Source of the DNA: Aralia elata
Lineage: Eukaryota > Streptophyta > Magnoliopsida > Apiales > Araliaceae
DNA: 64,000 nt
NCBI GenBank assembly: GCA_034770075.1
Contig: JAVJAP010000046.1
Span: 248,001-312,000, forward strand
Direction of reading: 5' to 3'
A program made the translations under genes and the position numbers. Below the pieces are notes generated by a model. The model did not search any database. It saw only the letters and a list, made by a program, of their open reading frames with translations, and was not told where the DNA came from. This document shows positions 23,389 to 34,445 of this stretch, one piece after another. Position 1 is the first letter of the stretch; each line of letters opens with the position of its first letter.

Positions 23389-24456
23389 GGTTCTGTTTGA
23401 TTCGTTCTTTGTCTTTGATTCCATCGGAGATAAATTTTATTTGACTTTTAATCGGTTAGACACAAAAATAATTTTATACCATCCAGAGTTATGTCTAAAT
23501 GAGTTTATATTTTTTTTTAGATAAAAATAATCTTTTCAATATTATAAAATCCATCTTACATCTCTTCAATAAAATGCACAATACACATCCACAGTCATCA
23601 CTGACTTCGTTGATTTGCAAGTCGAAATTCACCATCTCCGCGCGAGGTTAATCCCATTCCTCATACCATCTCCGACGATAAATATTGAACCCAGATCTGA
23701 TTGAAGACAGAGGTTAATCCTTTTTTTTTATACTTCTCCAAAACAGAAATAAGAACAAAAACAAAATCAAAACCAACAATTGCATGAACCTTGTTCATCG
23801 TTTTCACCAATATTACAACATAAAAAACCCCCAAAATCACTAATCAAAACCATATGACCCATACAATTACATCAATTGTGCAAATCACTGAGCGAAAACG
23901 AAAAGAAGAAGAAGAAGGTATGCAAGTACCACTCCCAAAATCATATTGTTGATTTGAGGTACTAAAACAATCTTATATTTGCTTTATTTGGGGAATACAT
24001 GATTTGATTTGCCTTTTCTTTTTCTCTTTTTTGGATTTGGTTATACAGAAATGGTATTCATGGTGGCTTTGGGTGGCGTGTTTGGTTAAAATCATCCGGT
24101 GGCTAGAAGCCGCTTGATCCCATTCTTGATGGTGGTGTTTCACGGCGGCACCGATGAAATTGGGCGGTGAGATTTATAGGATTTTTCAAGGAAAAGAGGG
24201 TAGAAAAATAAAACTCAGAAAAAGAAAGAACAGGTTTATTTGCGTTAATTCAGAAATTGAGTGAATTTTTAACAAGTTTTGCTTAAATAGCTCAGAGGTT
24301 AAAATGGTAAAATACTGTTATTAAGACATTTTGAAAAAAAAAATAGTTATCAAATAACATTTTTTTTCATTCAGATACAATTTTAAACAGGCGCTCTTTA
24401 TTATTCAGATGTCTTAACTCTTCAGATCTTAAGATTCAATTTTATCAAACACAACC
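23389..24456. mobile_element. Non-autonomous PIF/Harbinger-like element with TAA target duplication
   Basis: The left end GGTTCTGTTTGAT matches the right end read inward (GGTTGTGTTTGAT) at 12 of 13 positions. The flanks are TAA on both sides (23386-23388 and 24457-24459), the usual PIF/Harbinger target. Length 1068 bp with no transposase. A GC-richer centre (about 24060-24180) may be captured sequence. Confidence 0.7.
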
Positions 24457-24459
24457 TAA

Positions 24460-26101
24460 GTGTCATAAAATAAGTTTAAGTTACAATTTTTTTTTCTTCT
24501 TTAAGAAAGGGTAATTTAAGGTATAAAACAAAAAGAGTAAATATGTTATTTAGTAGGGTTTATTAATATAAAAAAATAACAAAACATATCACTTATGTAA
24601 TATTGTGGAACCATTAAGGGTAAATATGAATTTTTCTTTACTCTCTTTTCTCTATTTTTTTTAAATTTGTGTGAAAAATATATTGGTGTCATTCTTTTAA
24701 AAACGGAAGGAGTATTATACTTACTTCGGTCCCAAAATGAAAATATTATTTCTATTTTAAATTTTGATGTCTATTAAGATTTTTTTCTATAAGCATATTA
24801 TGTTTGTTCCAAATTTAGGACAATTGGGTGCAATAAAACATAAATTTTTAATTAACGCCCAAGAAAAAAAAACAATAATTTTTCGAATACATTTGACCTG
24901 AAGGGATACGCCCCAGGTCTTGCGTATGACTAATTAGACGAGCTATTAACACTCATACCATAAAATGACGAACATACAGTACAAAAATATATGGTTAAAT
25001 TTAAATTTTAAAAAAAAGTAGAATTGAGATATTTTAAATTTTAAATTAAATTATTTTTTAAAATTTTGAAAATAATAAAACCTACCATTAGTACTATTAT
25101 AATTTTCACAAGTGTATTGTCTAAAATTAAATTAATTCATATTAATTTTAAATTTAGTTAAACATATTTCAATATATGTTAATTAATCTATATCTGTATT
25201 TTGAAATTGAGGGAGTATATTGTAGAGTTTGTCATAGGCTCATGGGCCATAGCTAGCTAGCTACCTCCTTAATTTATTAATTCAACCTCACAAGATTTTA
25301 AAAACTAAATCCTTTCTAGACCTTAATCTGATATTAGAAAATCCATGTGCTTTAGCCAATAGGCCAAGTTGGTAATATTTGGTATTGCCTTGTGGAGTAT
25401 TCAATAAAAGCTGAGTTGCACTCAAGATAAACAGTTTCTGTTTGCAAAAGGAAAGCTAGTTTAAAAAAGTGAGTCATGCAGGTCTTGAATCGTCACATTA
25501 TTAGCAAGGTTCTGTTATCAACTTTTTTCCTTCTTAGAAACTTATATTACCACAATCTACCAATTCAATTCTAGGTATATATTTCAAATTTAGGGATTTT
25601 TTTTTGGGGAAAAAATTTGGGGAAGGAGTCAAACCTTGGATTATGTAACCGTATGTTGCTTTCTAACTTTGTTGAATAAAATAGATTTGAATATGGTAAT
25701 TTAAAACAATAAAAAGAGAGACCTTGCTATTATGGTTTTTACCTTTTGTCTTCTATTAATAACTTAGACTTTCTAAACAAATTGCACATTGCACTTCAAA
25801 GGACAAAAAGAAAAAGTGTGAAATAATCTGAATACGAGGAGGCGACGAGATTTTTCTAGGTCTAAAATGGTGAAATATTTCATCCAGACATAGGATGTAT
25901 CCTTTTTTTCAAATTAGCCCTTATGTATTTTGAGAATAAAGAGTTATATATGGGCAAACTCTCAACCCTTAATGCTGTGTTTGGTTGGTGGGAATGGAAT
26001 GGGATGAGCTGGGAATGGAATGACTAAAAACATATTTGGTTAGTCAGTTAGAATGACCATTCCATTCCTTTAGTTATTCCATTCCTATCTGAAATATTAT
26101 T
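24460..26101. other. Intergenic AT-rich sequence with a MITE-like fragment at its end
   Basis: No gene is supported. Stowaway-type termini occur singly near 24708 and 25208. From about 25972 to 26101 the sequence TGTGTTTGGTTGGTGGGAAT and later GAATGG/CCATTC repeats look like one end of a hAT- or Harbinger-type MITE. It breaks off where the Ogre-type LTR starts, and its other half is not found beyond the element's far end. Confidence 0.45.
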
Positions 26102-28202
26102 TGTAGACACCCAAATTTTGCGTTTCCTTCTACTAACCATGACAGGAGGGCGAATCGTCAATTGAACCGGCTTGCGGGAGCAAAGGAGCGGGCACAAGGG
26201 CGAACGCCCGGCACCGCCGCAAATGTTTTGGGCAGCCCAAGTCGACGTGACAGCAGAGCCGTCCGAAGCAGGCACTTCCGAATGAGGTGGCACGTCTCCC
26301 GGAAATTCCCGGACAGCAGAACACGAGCATGTCAGCGAAAACCGACGTTGCGGCACAAAAATCGAGGCGTGGCACGAAAATCGAGAAAGTCAAGCCCGCC
26401 AGCCGCGGATAGATCTGCGGCCAAGTGGGTGCGCCAGCACGGAAACCAGGAAATCAGCACTACCAGCTGAGTGCGATGGGAGGCGTGCCAGCTGGCCAGC
26501 CGCAGATCCATCTGCGGCCAGCCGCAGATAGATCTGCGGCTGGCTCTGGCCAGCCTATTTAAGCCAGCTTCAGGCAGCATACAGGAGGTTCAGCAGTTTT
26601 GGAAGAAGAAAAATTTCTGCAGCAGCACCAAACACGGAAATAGAGAGAAAATAGTGAGATTTTGCTACAAAAAATAGGAGAGAAAGTGAGAAAAAAGAGA
26701 GGAATATTATTCTTGTGATTTGATTGTATCACATAATACTTTTTCTTCTATTCAAATACACAAATTTAGATCCATTTTGACCTCATTTGCAAGGTGAAAA
26801 ATCTCTTCAATTTTACAATTTCTATCACATCTTTTGGTCAAATCAAATGAAGTTTTCATATGATTATGGAATGATAAATTAGGGAGTATTAGCGAGGGTT
26901 CCATTTGGAACAAAATTCTTCCTAATAACCCGATGATATTTACTTATTGATTCTTTGTTTGTTTTTTTGTGTTATATTGACATAGATTCTTTTAGATCTC
27001 TGTTTTGGGATGTCTTGATATTGGTAGATTATCCGTATTGGTTAATTCTTGTAATATTCGATTGCGGGTGTGTGTGTAAATTTGGTTGTGAGCCTAGGAA
27101 AGCGACCCGTGGTCCAAATCCGATGATGGGACATGTCTTGATGTATGTAGCGGGTAGGACGTAGCCTCTTTGTAACATGTAACCGTCGGGCCTTAAAACG
27201 ACGCCCAAAGCGAGAATCGGGTTTAAGGCCCCATATTAGTGGAATATGTGATTGTTGGCGTTCGGGGATATTTTGATGGCTTACATGCCCATGAATAGCC
27301 CCGACGCGTGTTTATGCTCGATTTGGTTTATGACACGAAATTGATTTTAAAGCTAAATGATAAGATTTTCATAAAATCAATCAAGGTAGGATATTAGAAT
27401 CACGAGGTTAAAATTTGAGAAATGTTAATGAATGTCGATTCCTATCTAACGAGAAAGCTAAAGAAAAATCGTTTTCAAACATCACAAAATTTGACTTTAG
27501 AAATAAGTAACGTTTTATTAAATCTTTGTGCATAGGGTGAAAGAGATTCTAGAAATTGCCCATCATTTTATGAAAGCAACGTATAGATCTCGATTCCTAT
27601 TTAGACGAAGGTTTAAAACTCTTATTTTGCCAAAACGACACTTAATGAAAATCTCATAGTTTTGGACAATTAAAATCAAACCTTTCTCATAAAGAATAAA
27701 GCTTTCTCGTGTATACCGAAAAGATATTCCAAAGTGTTCTCAAATTAAAACACGGTTTTCCCTAAAAATCCAAATGATTCTTTCATACAAACCCACAACG
27801 ACGTTCACATAGGCACACACACACACACACGCACACACACACACACATTCATGAATTAAAGGATAGGAAAGTATCAAGATTGCGGTAACCGTGTTTCACG
27901 GAAGTCGAGGGGTGCCTAACACCTTCCCCTCACTTAAGCAAGCCCCCGAACTCTATGAATCTCGATTCGCAGACCAATTAATTCGGAGTCACATATGAGC
28001 CAGCGATTACAAAAACGAAACTCGGATGAGTTGGTACATCCATTTCAAATATACCAACTGGCGACTCTGGTTAATTGGCTCATCATAAAAACGATCTTTC
28101 AAAACCCCGTCGACATCAATGCCGACCTTTTCCAAACGTCATCTAAATCAAAAGGTTAAAATTGGAAAAGACCAAGAGAAGGCGAGAAACCCGGCGTCGA
28201 CA
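26102..28202 (+). repeat. 5' LTR (copy A) of Tat/Ogre-type element
   Basis: 2101 bp, starting TGTAGACACCC and ending GGCGTCGACA. The same sequence recurs at 28292-30402 and from 44056. It contains three palindromes before a TATA box (26556), an AC-rich simple repeat (27813-27846), and, 150 bp before its end, an internal copy of the primer-site core TGGCGACTCTG. Short GC-rich open frames on both strands near 26050-26580 are not conserved as frames between copies, so I treat them as non-coding. Confidence 0.9.
26403..26563 (+). promoter_or_regulatory. LTR promoter module: three palindromes and TATA box
   Basis: 18-bp palindromes of the form CCGCAGATNNATCTGCGG lie at 26403-26420 (one arm CCGCGGAT), 26500-26517 and 26522-26539. 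TATTTAAG follows at 26556-26563. The same arrangement is kept in LTR copies B (palindromes about 28592-28730) and C (44359-44502). Perfect 8-bp arms around a 2-bp centre suggest a binding site for a dimeric protein; this is inference. Confidence 0.65.
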
Positions 28203-28204
28203 GC

Positions 28205-28222
28205 TGGCGACTCTGCTGGGGA
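28205..28222 (+). other. Primer binding site, tRNA-Arg type
   Basis: TGGCGACTCTGCTGGGGA follows LTR copy A after two bases. This is the type of primer site known from Ogre and related Tat elements, complementary to an arginine tRNA 3' end. Confidence 0.8.
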
Positions 28223-28291
28223 CGGTGAGGGCTTAAGCCGCGTTCGGGTCTTGATGCTATCCTATCCTTTAAAATTTATAAATGTGTATGT

Positions 28292-30402
28292 TGTAGACAC
28301 CCAAATTTTGCGTTTCCTTCTACTAACCATGACAGGAGGGCGAAATCGTCAATTGAACCAGCTTGCGGGAGCAAAGGAGCGGGCACAAGGGCGAGCGCCC
28401 GGCACCGCCGCAATGTTTTGGGCAACCCAAGTTTACGTGACAATAAAGCCGTCCGAGGCATATACTTCCGAATGAGGTAGCATGTCTCCCGGAAATTCCC
28501 GGACTGCAGAACCCGAGCCTGTCAGCGAAAACCGACGTTGCGACACGAAAATCGAGGCGTGGCAAGAAAATCGAGAAAGTCAGGCCCGCCAGCCGCGGAT
28601 AGATCTGCGGCCAAGTGGGTGCGCCAGCACGGAAACCAGGAAACCAGGCACTACCAGCTGAGTGCGATGGGAGGCGTGCCAGCTGGCCAGCCGCAGATCC
28701 ATCTGCGGCCAGCCGCAGATAGATCTGCGGCTGGCTTTGGCCAGCCTATTTAAGCCAGCTTCGGCAGCATACAGGAGGGTCAGCAAATTTTGGAGAAGAA
28801 GAAGAAAAACAGCAAACAGCAGCACGGAATTTGAGAGAAAAATAGTAAATTTTGCAACAAAAATAGGAAGAAAAGAGAGGAAAAAGAGAGAAATTTTACT
28901 CCTTTAATTTTGATTGTATCAAATATATTTCTCATCCTATTCAAATACCAAGACTTCATCCTTTTTGAGATCATTTTGCAAGGTAAAAATTCCTTTTGTT
29001 ATAACAATTTCATATCATCTTATTTGCTTAGATGGGATGTAGTTTTCATGTATATTGTTGAACAATCATGGATTATGGATTATTAGGGAGGGTTCCATCG
29101 GAATAAAATTCTTCCTAATAACCCGAGGATATCCAATTGATAAAATTTCTAGCTTGTTTGTGATAATTTATTGGGTGTAATTTATTTAGATTGTCATTTC
29201 CGGATATCATGGTATATTAGATAAACCCGGGTTGGTTAGTTATGTAATATTCATTTTGTAGGCATGTATTAATCTCGTGTGAGCCTAGGAATGCGACCCC
29301 GAGGTCCAAATCCGATGATGGACGTTTTGATGTATGTGATAGATTCAAGATGCTCGTTTTGTAACATGTAACCTTTGGGCCTTAAAACGACACCAAGGCG
29401 GGAATCGTGTTTAAGGCCCCGTAATAGTGAAATTTGTGATTGTTGGCGTTCGGGGATATTTTGATGGCTTACATGCCCATGAATAGCCCCCGACGCGTGT
29501 TTATGCTCGATTCGATTTATGATCCGCGAAATTGATTTCAAAGCTAAATGATAAGATTTTCATAAAAATCAAGCAAAGTAGGATATTAGAATCACGAGGT
29601 TAAAATTTGAGAAATGTTAATGAATGTCGATTCCTATCTAACGAGGAAGCTAAAGAAAGATCGTTTTCCAAAACACCACATAAAAATGATTTTGCAAATA
29701 AGTAACGTTTTATTAAATCTTTGTGCATAGGGTGAAAGAGATCCTAGAAATTGCCCGATCGTTTCACGAAAGCAATGTATAGATCTCGATTCCTATTTTG
29801 ACGAAGGTTTAAAATTCTTCTTTTGCCAAAACGACATTTAATGAAAATCTCATAGTTTTGGACAATTAAAACCAAACCTTTCTCATAAAGAATAAAGCTT
29901 TCTCGGGTATACCGAAAAGACATTCCGAAGCATACTCAAATTAGAACACGATTTTCCCTAAAATCCAAATGACTCTTTCATACAAACTCACCACAACATT
30001 CACATAGGCACACACACACATACGCGCGCACCTACATACACATATTCATGAATTAAAGGATAGGAAAGCATTAAGATTGCGGTAACCGTGTTTCGCGGAA
30101 GTCGAGGGATGCCTAACACCTTCCCCTCACTTAAGCAAGCCCCCGAACTCTATGAATCTCAATTCGCAGACCAAATTAATTCGGAGTCACATATGAGCCA
30201 GCGATTTACAAAAGAGCGAAAACTCGGATGAGTTGGTACATCCATTTCAAATATACCAACTGGCGACTCTGGTTAATTGGCTCATCATAAAAACGATCTT
30301 TCAAAACCCCGTCGACCTCAATGCCGACCTTTTCCAAAAATCATCTAAACCAAAAGGCTAAAATTGGGAAAGACCGAGAAAGCGAAAAACCCGGCGTCGA
30401 CA
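28292..30402 (+). repeat. Solo LTR (copy B) nested in the leader
   Basis: A complete LTR of the same family, flanked by TATGT at 28287-28291 and 30403-30407: a perfect 5-bp target duplication. No primer site follows it. It therefore is a separate insertion into the leader of the A-C element that collapsed to a solo LTR by recombination. Confidence 0.88.
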
Positions 30403-30407
30403 TATGT

Positions 30408-31102
30408 GCGTGCGACATTTTGACTTCTTTTTAATGTTGTGTGAATGTATGTTGTTGTCCAATGAATGAATGATTGAATGGGTTTGCTTTACTTCAAAGT
30501 AATCATTTGCATACGGTGAGGACGATGAATGTGAATGTATGTTGAGAGAGTACCTCCTCCTGAGGCGAACCCGTCGGTTGCTTATTACTGGACTCGATGG
30601 GGCTGCTCCCCGGAGATGGCTCAGGAAACGCACCACTCAAATCCGCTCCAATCGAAAGGGCTCAAACGAGTAGATTGCGAAGATTTGGGAACCTTCATGC
30701 AGAAAAGCCCGCGAGAGTAACCCTAGGGTAGGTCAGCCTCAGATTAACCCAACGCAGGAAAAGTCTCTTCATGCCTTTTTACGTTTATATGTCTAAATGT
30801 CATGATCTCATTCAATGTTCATACATCCCTTTTCTGTGTCGAAAGAGATTACTAACCGCTGTGAATTGCAGGGAATAGTTGGGGGAGCATAATAAAGCAT
30901 GTTTAGCATTGGTTATGGCATTAAAGGACTACTAACTTTCTCTTTTGCAGGGAAAGATTAAAAAACAACACCAAAAAATTTTACAGTTTTAGCATGCATC
31001 CATTTTGCGTTTCCCCAAGACTAAACTTCGAACCATTGTCTCTATAGGATTGCTCCTCAAACCCGTTCGCAGTCTAAGAAAGCCCAGGTCTCTACCTCTG
31101 AA
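30408..31102 (+). other. Untranslated leader of Tat/Ogre-type element
   Basis: No convincing ORF. The gag frame stays open upstream of its ATG (IAPQTRSQSKKAQ) to a possible splice acceptor (TATAG|G, about 31048), so a spliced longer gag N-terminus is possible. Nothing else is recognised. Confidence 0.45.
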
Positions 31103-32293
31103 ATGGCTGATCTTCCCAATCATAGTTCCATATCTCGGGAGGAGTTTGATGATTTTAAAAGACAGATGATGGAAATGGCCACAATGCTAAAGGAACAGTT
31201 CTTAATCAGACAGGATCCGGCAAACCAGGGATCGCATAATGTTCCACCGCCAGGGGATGATCAGAATCCTCCTAAAAATGGTACAAACTTGCTTAAAGAG
31301 GACCAACCCCGACTCAAGGACGAGCCAGTCATCCCAAAGGCCGTTCCCATACCTAGCAGGACAGTGATTACTATCCCAGAAGAGGGGGACAATGACGACC
31401 TTCGGAGAAAAATGAAATACATGGAGGAGACCATCCAATCTCTAAAGGGCATAGGCTCCCTGGGCAGGGTTAATTACTCGGATCTATGTGTTTTCCCCGG
31501 AGCCAGATATCCAGAAAAGTTCAAAGTTCCCGAGTTCGAAAAGTACAATGGAAAGGGAGACCCCTATACACACTTGAAAATATACATTGGAGAACTCGGG
31601 GCTTATGCCGAAGACGAGGGGTTAAGAATGCAACTATTCCAGAAAAGCTTAACAGGGGAGGCAAGAATCTGGTATGCCCGCCTCGACAACGCCCGAATCC
31701 ACAACTGGGAGGAATTGGCCCATACCTTCTTAACCCAATACAGCTTTCAGGCCCAGATGGCTCTTGACAGGTACCAAATGACAAAGGTTAAAAAACAGCC
31801 TAGGGAATCCTTCAGGGAATATGCGCAACGATGGAGGGGCATGGCCGCACAGGTAACCCCCCCGATGAGCGAATCAGAGATGGTAATGACCTTTGTAGAC
31901 ATTCAGGAGGCACCGTATTATGAGCGGGTCATCTCGGGGATTGTAAGACCCTTTGCTGAAATGATTAAACATGGAGAGATGGTTGACATGGGGTTGAAAT
32001 CGGGTAAAATCCGGGATCTTACTGCTTTAGAAACTGCTGCCGAGCAAATACAGAATGGAAACTACGGTAGCACTTCCCGGAGAGTCCAAAAGAAGAAGGA
32101 AGAGGATGTCTCCCTCATCCTACAAGGGTCATCCAGAAAAGCAGAAAGCCATCCTCCGGTGCAGGTACAGAGGGGAGGGCCATCCCGACAGCTCCAAACT
32201 TCACAGATCAAAGGGCAGAGGGGCGAAGAAGATATGAGGCCTCGCAGAATCGAGTATTCACCCCGCTCGGGGAGCCGCTTGAACGGGTATTAG
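31103..32293 (+). CDS. gag of Tat/Ogre-type element
   Basis: ATG at 31103 opens 396 codons. An N-terminal coiled coil (FDDFKRQMMEMATMLKEQF) is followed by the Ogre-type gag core: PEKFKVPEFEKYNGKGDPY (about residues 135-155), GEARIWYARLD, W-EELAHTFLTQY, the ESFREYAQRWRGMAAQV motif and a GLKSGKIRDL block. A 1-bp loss in a T run near 32257 shifts the frame and makes the stop at 32291; in the other frame the protein continues with EPLERVLAVLVAQKK. Gag forms the particle around element RNA. This reads as a single-lesion gag of a fairly recent element. Confidence 0.88.
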   Translation: MADLPNHSSISREEFDDFKRQMMEMATMLKEQFLIRQDPANQGSHNVPPPGDDQNPPKNGTNLLKEDQPRLKDEPVIPKAVPIPSRTVITIPEEGDNDDLRRKMKYMEETIQSLKGIGSLGRVNYSDLCVFPGARYPEKFKVPEFEKYNGKGDPYTHLKIYIGELGAYAEDEGLRMQLFQKSLTGEARIWYARLDNARIHNWEELAHTFLTQYSFQAQMALDRYQMTKVKKQPRESFREYAQRWRGMAAQVTPPMSESEMVMTFVDIQEAPYYERVISGIVRPFAEMIKHGEMVDMGLKSGKIRDLTALETAAEQIQNGNYGSTSRRVQKKKEEDVSLILQGSSRKAESHPPVQVQRGGPSRQLQTSQIKGQRGEEDMRPRRIEYSPRSGSRLNGY

Positions 32294-33085
32294 CGGTATT
32301 AGTAGCCCAAAAGAAAATAGTTGGTCTGGCACCACCGAGTGACCCAAAGGGTAGAAGGTTTGACCCGAGCAAGCGATGTGCATACCACTCCAGTTCCCCT
32401 GGCCATGATACACAAGATTGCTGGACGTTGAAGCATCGAATCCAAAACATGATAGACAGTGGGGAAATTGTGGTGGAACAACCGGACTCCCCGAATGTTA
32501 AAGCAAATCCCCTGCCAAGACATGATGGAGGGGGAGTTAATGCGACGGAGGCAAGTGAGGCTGGGGGGCCGCCAAGGTTGAACTATGTGCAGAAAATTGA
32601 GGAGATGATCAACGTGATACAAGATCATGGGGATGCACGGGGAGCGCCCATTAGGTTGATTGGTGTAAGTAGAAATACCACTGAGGGACCTGTCAAGTTG
32701 ACAGCCCCGAGGCCCATCATCCTTGCAGCAAGGCCGCAACTCCCTATCAGTAGTCTGAAGACTGTACCCTGGAATTATGGGGGAATACCAGAGGAAGCGG
32801 CCAGTTGTGCTTCCGTGACGACCAAGGGGAACCCCTTATATCTTCCCGGGCGAGTCCTTGAGAGCCAAAAGAGAAAAAATGAAGAGGTTTCCGAGGAAAG
32901 GGCCATAGAGTTTTTGAAAAGGATGGATCACCCAGAAACGAGGGGGATCCAGATTTTAAATGAGGAATCAACCCTAACATCAGTCATGGACTTGGTGTTG
33001 TCATCCAGTGAGCATTGCAAAACCCTGATGAAGGTTCTGGAGGAGGCATTTGTGCCCAAAGAAATTAGTGAGGAGGGTTTCGGCC
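32260..33085 (+). CDS. gag C-terminal part with zinc-knuckle-like motif, frameshifted
   Basis: This continues gag in the shifted frame: GRRFDPSKRCAYHSSSPGHD then TQDCWTLKHRI. The C-x2-H-x5-H-x4-C spacing resembles the zinc-knuckle variant of Ogre-type gag proteins. It then runs through a proline/glycine-rich linker to FVPKEISEEGFG. At 33081-33090 a GGCC doubling adds 4 bp and returns the reading to the original frame, so the two lesions cancel overall. Confidence 0.7.
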
Positions 33086-34278
33086 GGCCAGCTGGTAGGC
33101 CACTTATTGGAAACCGATGCAATATCCTTTACGGATGAGGACATTCCCAAAGAGGGAAGGGGGCACCGAAAACCGCTACACATCGCGGTAATCTCCTCAG
33201 GATATGTCATGAATGGGGTGCTGATCGACGGGGGATCGGCATTGAATATATGTCCTCTCAGCACGCTGAAGAAAATGAACATCAGTCCCAAGCGCCTACG
33301 GGCCAGTCATGTGGTGGTTCGGGCTTTTGACGGATCCCGGAGGGATACCATCGGAGAGATAGAATTGCCAGTGGAGATAGGGCCCTGTACTTTTGATATA
33401 TCCTTCCAAGTCCTAGATATTACGGCAAGCTACAACCTGCTGTTAGGGAGGCCGTGGATACACATGGCCGGGGCAGTTCCTTCCACGCTCCACCAACAAA
33501 TCAAGTTGATCATCGATGGGAATCTGGTAACCATCTCGGCCGAATGTGATGACCCTTCTCCTCCCAGGAGTGGCCTACCAGTAATCAATGTGGATGAGTC
33601 AGCGGCGCCTGCCAGCTTTCAAGCACTAGAGATTAGCACTCCCCATTATAGATGCCTGGGAGCTCCAGCTGTGAAACCAAGGGTCTCTCCGGAACTCACC
33701 TTTGTGGCAAGGGAAATGATTAAAATGAACTTCCAACCTGGACAGGGACTAGGGAAAGGCAGTCAGGGAATCACCGAGCCCATCCACCTACCACAGCAGA
33801 TAGGCAAAGCAGGATTGGGATACCATGTGGGCGCAGTACGGGGACACCGTCAAGGTGCGACTCCGATTCGACTAGTTGGCAGTCCAGTGACCAAAGTCGA
33901 CAATAAGCAGGGGATCAGCGGACCTGTGATTGGGGCAGGGAATGAAGAGTCAACCCCCACACGTAATGAGTCGGCCCGGAGGGAAAGTTTCCTGCGGGAG
34001 GTCGCAAAAGAGTTTGAAACCAAATGTTATATCCCCGGACAATCAACAAGCAGTAAGGAGGGGACGAATGTTATCACACCACCGGGAGCCCAACAAGTTG
34101 TGCCTGTCATCGATTGGGCAGGGCTGATTATTCCTGGAGAAGATATGGAGAAGGACCCAGGCGACGTATCCGTAATCATCGGGGAGGTGTCCGATGTAAG
34201 GCCTTCCTTTATCCAGCGCATTTCGTCTGACCTGACCATCGATAATTGGACCCAGAAACCAGTGATATCCAAACAAGG
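33086..34278 (+). CDS. Protease domain with G-patch, Tat/Ogre-type element
   Basis: Starts after the 4-bp insertion with GQLVGHLLETDAISFTDED. The aspartic protease active site reads GVLIDGGSALNICPLSTL (catalytic Asp codon 33227-33229; DGG instead of DSG), followed by SYNLLLGRPWIH, the usual second protease motif. Further on, MIKMNFQPGQGLGKGSQGI matches a G-patch, an RNA-binding motif found after protease in several Tat/Ogre elements. The frame reaches a stop at 34280 unless the intron 34279-34445 is removed, when it joins the RT frame exactly. Role: cleavage of the gag-pol precursor. Confidence 0.85.
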
Positions 34279-34445
34279 GTAAAGCTCGACGTCAGGGTGG
34301 TTAACCCTAGAGGATGGGGGAATGAAGAAGTTTTATTTTGTTGTTGCTTTATTTCTGCATAATTGTGTCGTTTCTTCGTGTTATTTGAAATTGCGATCGT
34401 CGTGAAAAATGATTTATATATGACAAGTATTTTGTTTCATGTCAG
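34279..34445 (+). other. Intron between protease and reverse transcriptase
   Basis: Donor CAAGG|GTAAAG and acceptor TGTCAG|GTGT; 167 bp. Removing it joins KQG to CTHLSNPCL in one frame. Ogre elements are known for an intron at this place, so splicing probably sets the gag to gag-pol ratio. Confidence 0.8.

Noticed and set aside
26048..28975. GC-rich open frames on both strands (for example 26162-26470, 28323-28565)
   Set aside because: They lie in LTR sequence, overlap on opposite strands, and change length between the three LTR copies.
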